In this document: positions 8,701 to 10,463 of the stretch, one piece after another
Layout: each line of letters opens with the position of its first letter
Position numbering within the stretch: position 1 is the first letter of the stretch
Assembly: GCA_027036915.1 (NCBI GenBank)
Contig: JALWCD010000101.1
Span: 1 to 10,463 of the forward strand
From: Thermodesulfatator sp.
GTDB taxonomy: Bacteria > Desulfobacterota > Thermodesulfobacteria > Thermodesulfobacteriales > Thermodesulfobacteriaceae
Reading direction: 5' to 3'
Length of the DNA: 10,463 bases
The notes under the pieces: generated by a model
Databases searched by the model: none
What the model saw: only the letters and a program-made list of their open reading frames with translations
Told to the model about the DNA's origin: nothing
Position numbers and translations under genes: made by a program

Positions 8701-9854
8701 ACGGGGCCAAGCTCCGGGTGGAGGAGGGGCAGGAGGTAAAGCCCGGAGACCTTCTGGTGGAGTGGGATCCCTTCACCAACCCCATCATCACCGAGGTTTC
8801 CGGGAAGGTGAAGTTCGGGGACATCATCGACGGGGTCACGGTGGACGAACGCACGGACCCCATTACCGGAAGGGTGAGTATCATCGTGCGGGAATACAAG
8901 CTCACGGATTATCGGCCCCGGATCTCCATCAAGGACGAACGCGGGCGCACCATAAAACTTCCTTCGGGCAAGGGCGAGGCCCGTTATCTCCTTCCGGTGG
9001 GGGCCATCCTCACGGTTCAGGAAGGGGACTATGTGGAGGCCGGGGACATCATCGCCAAGATTCCCCGGGAGACGGTCAAGACCAAGGACATCACCGGTGG
9101 TCTCCCCCGGGTGGCCGAACTCTTTGAGGCCCGCAAGCCCAAGGACTACGCCGTGATCAGCGAGATTGAGGGCGAGGTGATCTTCGACAAGGAGCTCAAG
9201 GGTAAACGTAAGATCATCGTGAAGCCCGAGGTCGGGGAGGCCAAGGAGTATTTAGTGCCCAAAGGAAAGTACCTGGCAGTCCAGGAGGGCGATTACATCC
9301 GGGCCGGTGATCCCCTGATCGAGGGTTCCCCGAATCCTCACGATATCCTGCGGGTGAAGGGTGTCAAGGAACTGGCCAAGTTCCTGGTGGAGGAGATCCA
9401 GGAGGTCTATCGGCTCCAGGGGGTGAGGATCAACGACAAGCACTTTGAGGTCATCGTGCGGCAGATGCTCAAAAAGGTCAAGATCAAGGAGACCGGAGAC
9501 ACCCGTTTCATGATCGGGGAGCTGGTGGATCGGGCGGTCTTTGAGGAGGAGAACGAGCGGGTGCTGAGGGAAGGCGGGCGGCCGGCGGTGGCCGAGCCGG
9601 TGGTGCTCGGAATAACCAAGGCCGCGCTGAACACCGAGAGCTGGCTCTCGGCGGCCTCCTTCCAGGAGACCACCCGGGTGCTCACGGATGCGGCGCTCGC
9701 CGGCAAGGTGGATTACCTGCGGGGACTCAAAGAGAACGTGATCATCGGGCGTCTCATCCCGGCCGGAACCGGCCGTGTTTACTACGATATGAAGGCCAAG
9801 GAAAAAGAGGCCCTTCAAGCCCAGAAGAAGGCCGAGCTGGAATTGCCCCTTTAA
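5745..9854 (+). CDS. rpoC: DNA-directed RNA polymerase subunit beta'
   Basis: Beta' carries the catalytic magnesium site, clamp, bridge helix and trigger loop. The 1369-residue product starts at ATG 5745. The N-terminal zinc ribbon has C70, C72, C85 and C88, the same numbers as E. coli. The catalytic motif [12 protein letters not shown] supplies D460, D462 and D464. The bridge-helix region with [20 protein letters not shown] spans about 744-793. The second zinc site is C801, C875, C882 and C885 (E. coli C814, C888, C895, C898). The trigger loop [20 protein letters not shown] starts near 905 and is interrupted by the SI3 insertion (about 930-1115), as in Proteobacteria. Repeated barrel-type motifs are visible as [10 protein letters not shown] (995-1004), [10 protein letters not shown] (1094-1103) and [10 protein letters not shown] (1182-1191). 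The end has [20 protein letters not shown] (1291-1310). It lies 24 bases after rpoB, presumably cotranscribed, and ends in a terminator. Confidence 0.99.
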   Translation: MEELFSYFAKPKDPMDIKAIRLGLASPEKIREWSHGEVKKPETINYRTLKPERDGLFCAKIFGPVKDYECLCGKYKRAKHRGVICEKCGVEVIQSKVRRERMGHIELAAPVAHIWFLRSVPSKIGSLLDLTLKELEAVLYFEKYIVVESEVPELPRGKVLTEEQVYAFRQKYGEKFRVGMGAEAVREILRTLDLDQLAEEIRAEMEKTSSEARRKKLGKRLKVVDALRTSGNRPEWMILEVVPVIPPELRPLVPLEGGRFATSDLNDLYRRVINRNNRLKRLIELDAPEVIVRNEMRMLQEAVDTLFDNGRRGRPVTGPNRRPLKSLSDMLRGKQGRFRQNLLGKRVDFSGRSVIVAGPELRMHQCGLPKKMALELFKPFIYQWLEKNGYATTIKTAKRLVEEEDPLVWDALEEIVKEFPIMLNRAPTLHRLGIQAFEPVLIDSKAIQLHPLVCVAYNADFDGDQMAVHVPLSVEAQTECRVLLLSTNNILLPASGVPVVYPTQDMVLGLFYMTLERPFAKGEGRVFRDPEEVLLAYQEGAVDLQARIKVRMNGRLVETTPGRLIFATIVPEEIPFEEYNQPLRKKELQRLIDLSYRRAGAKKTVIFADRMKDMGYQMATEAGLSICVDYLVIPRKKAEILAEAEKKVEEILKQYRDGLITDGERYNKTVDIWSAATDQVTKEMIKEMETAEYVGPDGKKVIGPSMNPVYIMAYSGARGSVDQIRQLAGMRGLMAKPSGEIIETPIKSNFREGLSVLEYFVSTHGARKGLADTALKTANAGYLTRRLVDVAQDCTVVEEDCGTIDGLEVGHLIEAGEIMEPVWDRVLGRVALEDIVDPVTGEVLVRANEEIDEKAVKKLREAGIEKVAIRSVLTCQSRYGVCAKCYGRDLATGRMVEIGEAVGIIAAQSIGEPGTQLTMRTFHIGGTASRAVEQSEHRAQTQGQVKFINLKTVRSRDGSLIALNRQGEIAIVSPDGREKERYPVVYGAKLRVEEGQEVKPGDLLVEWDPFTNPIITEVSGKVKFGDIIDGVTVDERTDPITGRVSIIVREYKLTDYRPRISIKDERGRTIKLPSGKGEARYLLPVGAILTVQEGDYVEAGDIIAKIPRETVKTKDITGGLPRVAELFEARKPKDYAVISEIEGEVIFDKELKGKRKIIVKPEVGEAKEYLVPKGKYLAVQEGDYIRAGDPLIEGSPNPHDILRVKGVKELAKFLVEEIQEVYRLQGVRINDKHFEVIVRQMLKKVKIKETGDTRFMIGELVDRAVFEEENERVLREGGRPAVAEPVVLGITKAALNTESWLSAASFQETTRVLTDAALAGKVDYLRGLKENVIIGRLIPAGTGRVYYDMKAKEKEALQAQKKAELELPL

Positions 9855-9861
9855 GGACTCC

Positions 9862-9894
9862 CGGGGCGGTCCTTTCGGGCCGCCCCGATTTTTA
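9862..9894 (+). terminator. Intrinsic terminator of the rplJL-rpoBC operon
   Basis: Bases 9862-9872 pair with 9877-9887 in an 11-bp GC-rich stem (one G-U pair) with a TTTC loop, followed by ATTTTTATT. It begins 7 bases after the rpoC stop. On the opposite strand the hairpin is not followed by a U run, so it should act mainly on the + strand. The T tract overlaps the stop codon (9892-9894) of the convergent minus-strand gene. Confidence 0.92.
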
Positions 9895-10077
9895 TTCCCT
9901 GAAAAGTTTCCTGAAGAACCACTCCGAGGGACAGAAGTTTATGATCCCGGCAAGGAGACTCATGAGCGCCACGAACCAGAGGAGGTATTCCCCCCAAGGG
10001 CGGCCGGAGTGCATAAGCCAGAGCCCCGCCAGAAGGATTACCCCCATAAGAATTCGCTGAGCCCTTATAGTCTTCAT
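9892..10077 (-). CDS. Small two-helix membrane protein, DUF2892/YgaP-like (function unknown)
   Basis: The product is 61 residues. It starts with basic residues (MKTIRAQR), then a hydrophobic helix at about 8-22 (ILMGVILLAGLWLM), a short polar loop (HSGRPWGE), and a second helix at about 31-48 that runs into NFCPSEWFFRKLF. This layout (an R-I-L-G first helix, a G-I-x-x-F-C-P motif after the second) resembles DUF2892 inner-membrane proteins, which occur alone or fused to rhodanese domains. Their role is not established. The ATG at 10075-10077 is chosen because GGAGG (10084-10088 on this strand) precedes it by 6 bases; a longer version from TTG at 10116 would overlap dus. The gene begins one base after the dus stop codon, so translation is probably coupled. 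Assignment rests on the short CP motif and topology only. Confidence 0.68.
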   Translation of the reverse strand: MKTIRAQRILMGVILLAGLWLMHSGRPWGEYLLWFVALMSLLAGIINFCPSEWFFRKLFRE

Positions 10078-10078
10078 A

Positions 10079-10463
10079 TCAGGCCTCCGCTTGTATTTTG
10101 TAACTATTATATCCAATTTGGCCCGAAATTGTTTGAGATTGTAAATCTTTCAGGCGGATGATCAGGGTCCGGTAGTCCGGAGCGGTGAGAAGATCCGGGA
10201 GGAAGGTTTTCTTTCCGGGGATTCCTTTGAAAAGCTGGGCCAGGAAGGCTTTTATCTTCTTGGCCGCGGTCTCGGGACGGAAGAATCTTCCCATCTCCTC
10301 AAGAAGCTCCCGGGCCAGGGCGGCCCGGAGAGAGACTCCTCTGGAAAGACTCTGTTTCCTTTGATATTCCTCAAAGATCCAGGGATTTCGCAGGGCGGCC
10401 CGGCCCACCATCACGGCGTGGCAGCCGGTTTCCCGAAAAAGCCTTTCTATATCTTCCCAGGTG
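10079..10463 (-). CDS. dus: tRNA-dihydrouridine synthase, C-terminal part (5' end outside window)
   Basis: Dus enzymes are FMN- and NADPH-dependent and reduce uridine to 5,6-dihydrouridine in the D loop of tRNA. The frame is open from the right edge to TGA at 10079-10081, giving 127 residues. It begins TWEDIERLFRETGCHAVMVG and continues RAALRNPWIFEEYQRK. This is the end of the FMN-binding TIM barrel, where the GR of VMVGRA binds the flavin phosphate; the family usually reads GCDGVMIGRGALGNPWIF, so His replaces the common Asp. The rest is the helical tRNA-binding domain, with AAKKIKAFLAQLFKGIPG where the family has its K-H-x-x-W-Y-x-x-G-type segment. The catalytic cysteine lies upstream, outside the window. 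DusB-type is most likely outside Gammaproteobacteria, but the subtype cannot be fixed from this part. It is followed after one base by the DUF2892-like gene. Confidence 0.88.
   Translation of the reverse strand, partial: TWEDIERLFRETGCHAVMVGRAALRNPWIFEEYQRKQSLSRGVSLRAALARELLEEMGRFFRPETAAKKIKAFLAQLFKGIPGKKTFLPDLLTAPDYRTLIIRLKDLQSQTISGQIGYNSYKIQAEA
10084..10088 (-). promoter_or_regulatory. Ribosome binding site of the DUF2892-like gene
   Basis: GGAGG on the minus strand, 6 bases before ATG 10077. It lies within the last codons of dus and decides the start of the small gene. Confidence 0.75.
10106..10111 (-). promoter_or_regulatory. Candidate -10 element inside the dus 3' end
   Basis: The minus strand reads TATAAT here, a perfect sigma-70 type -10 hexamer, in a locally AT-rich stretch (about 10090-10150) within otherwise GC-rich DNA. 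Transcription would start near 10099 and give a leader of about 20 bases containing the GGAGG site of the small gene. At 16-18 bases spacing the -35 region (AACAAT, AAACAA or CAAACA) is weak. It may be chance within dus codons (GGA TAT AAT AGT). Confidence 0.3.

Noticed and set aside
10078..10116. Longer start (TTG 10116) for the DUF2892-like protein
   Set aside because: It would overlap dus, lacks its own ribosome binding site, and adds a polar tail; the ATG at 10077 has a well-spaced GGAGG.

Overview
This window is the distal part of the classic bacterial rplKAJL-rpoBC cluster on the + strand: the 3' part of rplA (L1), then complete rplJ (L10), rplL (L7/L12), rpoB and rpoC. It ends at a strong intrinsic terminator. 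Two minus-strand genes converge on that terminator: a tRNA-dihydrouridine synthase whose 5' part lies beyond the right edge, and a 61-residue two-helix membrane protein of the DUF2892/YgaP-like type.

Organism (inference): the DNA is GC-rich and the proteins are rich in Lys, Glu and Arg. RpoB carries both large lineage-specific insertions in the style of E. coli (between beta lobe segments near residues 223-350, and near 940-1065), and RpoC carries the trigger-loop insertion SI3. This set points to Proteobacteria/Desulfobacterota-type bacteria. The charged composition and the long L10 C-terminal helix suggest a thermophile, plausibly in or near the Thermodesulfobacteria. The species cannot be named from this sequence alone.

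Layout: 1-444 rplA (partial); 445-585 a structured leader resembling the L10 leader; 586-1119 rplJ; 1150-1539 rplL; 1540-1637 a gap with a strong hairpin and an imperfect U tract (candidate attenuator); 1638-5720 rpoB; 5745-9854 rpoC; 9862-9893 terminator; 9892-10077 (minus) DUF2892-like gene; 10079-10463 (minus) dus, partial.

How it works together: L10 holds L7/L12 dimers on the ribosomal stalk, L1 forms the opposite stalk, and beta and beta' form the RNA polymerase core. The two RNA structures sit where other bacteria tune stalk-protein output (before rplJ) and the ribosomal-protein to polymerase ratio (between rplL and rpoB). The region is core housekeeping DNA. I found no mobile element, CRISPR array, tRNA, rRNA or undescribed system. 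The points worth a second look are the two RNA switches, the module shared between beta and beta', changes in the known ppGpp site 1 of beta', and the tight coupling at the dus/DUF2892 junction.
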